From NCBI RefSeq assembly GCF_028649435.1, contig NZ_JAQSIN010000003.1: a stretch of 64,000 bases of DNA, one strand, 5' to 3'. The notes beneath the pieces are model-generated. The model did not search any database. It was not told the origin of the DNA and was given only the letters and a program-made list of their open reading frames with translations. This DNA is from Curvibacter microcysteis. Lineage in GTDB: Bacteria > Pseudomonadota > Gammaproteobacteria > Burkholderiales > Burkholderiaceae_C. Positions 63,620 through 64,000 of the stretch are shown here, one piece after another; the stretch's first letter is position 1; each line of letters opens with the position of its first letter. Made by a program: the position numbers and the translations under genes.

Positions 63620-64000
63620 TTGTCTGGTCTTTGTCTTTCTCCTCTTCTTCCCTTGCGGTCCCCCGGCGGGGGCGCTTGGTTCCGGCTGGCCGGTGGCTGC
63701 ATGCTCGGTGTGTCGGCCTGCAGCCTTGGCGCCCAGGGCTTGCCCGAGCGACCGGCGGCCCAGCGCCTGGCCGCCTTGCCCGAGGTCGTCATCAGCGGCT
63801 CGCGCCATGAGCAAGACCCCGATGAACTGCCCATGAGCCTGGACGTGCTGGGCCGTCAGGACCTGGAGCGCCGCCAGGTGCGTGACATCCGCGATGTGGC
63901 GCGCGAGGTGCCGGGCCTGTCGGTGTCGCGGGCACCGGCCCGTTTCACCCTGGCCTCCAGCAACACCGGGCGGGACCAAAACGCTGGATTCAACATCCGA
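63620..64000 (+). CDS. TonB-dependent outer-membrane receptor, haem type, N-terminus only
   Basis: 127 residues up to the window end; the frame continues outside. A signal-like stretch (LAGGCMLGVSACSLGAQ) is followed by the plug domain: PEVVISGSRHEQDPDELPMSLDV, then DIRDVAREVPGLSVSR, then GRDQNAGFNIR. This pattern resembles haem/haemoglobin receptors. The start is uncertain: a TTG at 63620 has a ribosome site (GAGAGG), while an ATG at 63701 would give a short signal peptide. Iron control by the upstream Fur box fits uptake of iron or haem. Confidence 0.85.
   Translation, partial: MSGLCLSPLLPLRSPGGGAWFRLAGGCMLGVSACSLGAQGLPERPAAQRLAALPEVVISGSRHEQDPDELPMSLDVLGRQDLERRQVRDIRDVAREVPGLSVSRAPARFTLASSNTGRDQNAGFNIR

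Overview
The window looks like a chromosomal segment of a high-GC betaproteobacterium in the order Burkholderiales, most likely family Comamonadaceae. The evidence is gene order: leuC-leuD-leuB-asd-fimV-truA-trpF on one strand, priB inside the rpsF-rpsR-rplI operon, grpE-dnaK-dnaJ, hom-thrC beside an AlaA-type aminotransferase, a Bug-type solute receptor, and a CeoR/LlpE/CeoAB/OpcM-type efflux locus known from Burkholderia. I assign no species. I found no rRNA, tRNA, CRISPR array, insertion sequence, integrase or prophage gene.

Layout. 1-9904 (minus strand) is a biosynthetic run: a LysR regulator, leuC, a 42-residue entericidin-like lipoprotein, leuD, leuB and asd, which ends at a strong terminator, then fimV, truA and trpF (cut by the window edge). 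10042-14015 (minus) is the heat-shock operon grpE-dnaK-dnaJ with a good sigma-32 promoter. 14064-18300 (plus) carries rpsF-priB-rpsR-rplI, the replicative helicase dnaB and an alpha/beta hydrolase. 18340-21449 (minus) has a PIN-PhoH ATPase, a Bcp-type peroxiredoxin and an Mth938-like protein. 21485-26791 (plus) has the aminotransferase, a DUF1176 protein, hom and thrC. 26893-33007 holds molybdenum cofactor genes mobB-moeA-moaD and, 3.5 kb further on, moaE. Between them lie three small unknown genes, a tandem-domain methylglyoxal synthase and a four-repeat surface lipoprotein. 33038-36761 has an unknown gene, clpB and a small membrane protein.

From about 37 kb the content is more accessory. 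37082-44741 is a compact plus-strand module: LysR regulator, cupin, DUF1445 (D-glutamate cyclase-like) enzyme, a complete TRAP transporter, a DUF2848 hydrolase and an amidase. It reads as an uptake-and-degradation system for an amide- or lactam-type organic acid and is the best candidate here for an undescribed pathway. 44802-54459 has an FUSC exporter, a PF07399-type antiporter, a Bug receptor, a LysE exporter, an AraC/MFS divergent pair and a ThDP-dependent enzyme. 54487-62791 is a LysR regulator divergent from llpE-ceoA-ceoB-opcM, a tripartite drug-efflux operon whose LlpE has lost its nucleophilic serine. 62867-64000 is an iron region: bacterioferritin and, divergently, the start of a TonB-dependent haem-type receptor behind a promoter whose spacer is a Fur box.

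Family names come from recognising motifs by eye; no database search was run.
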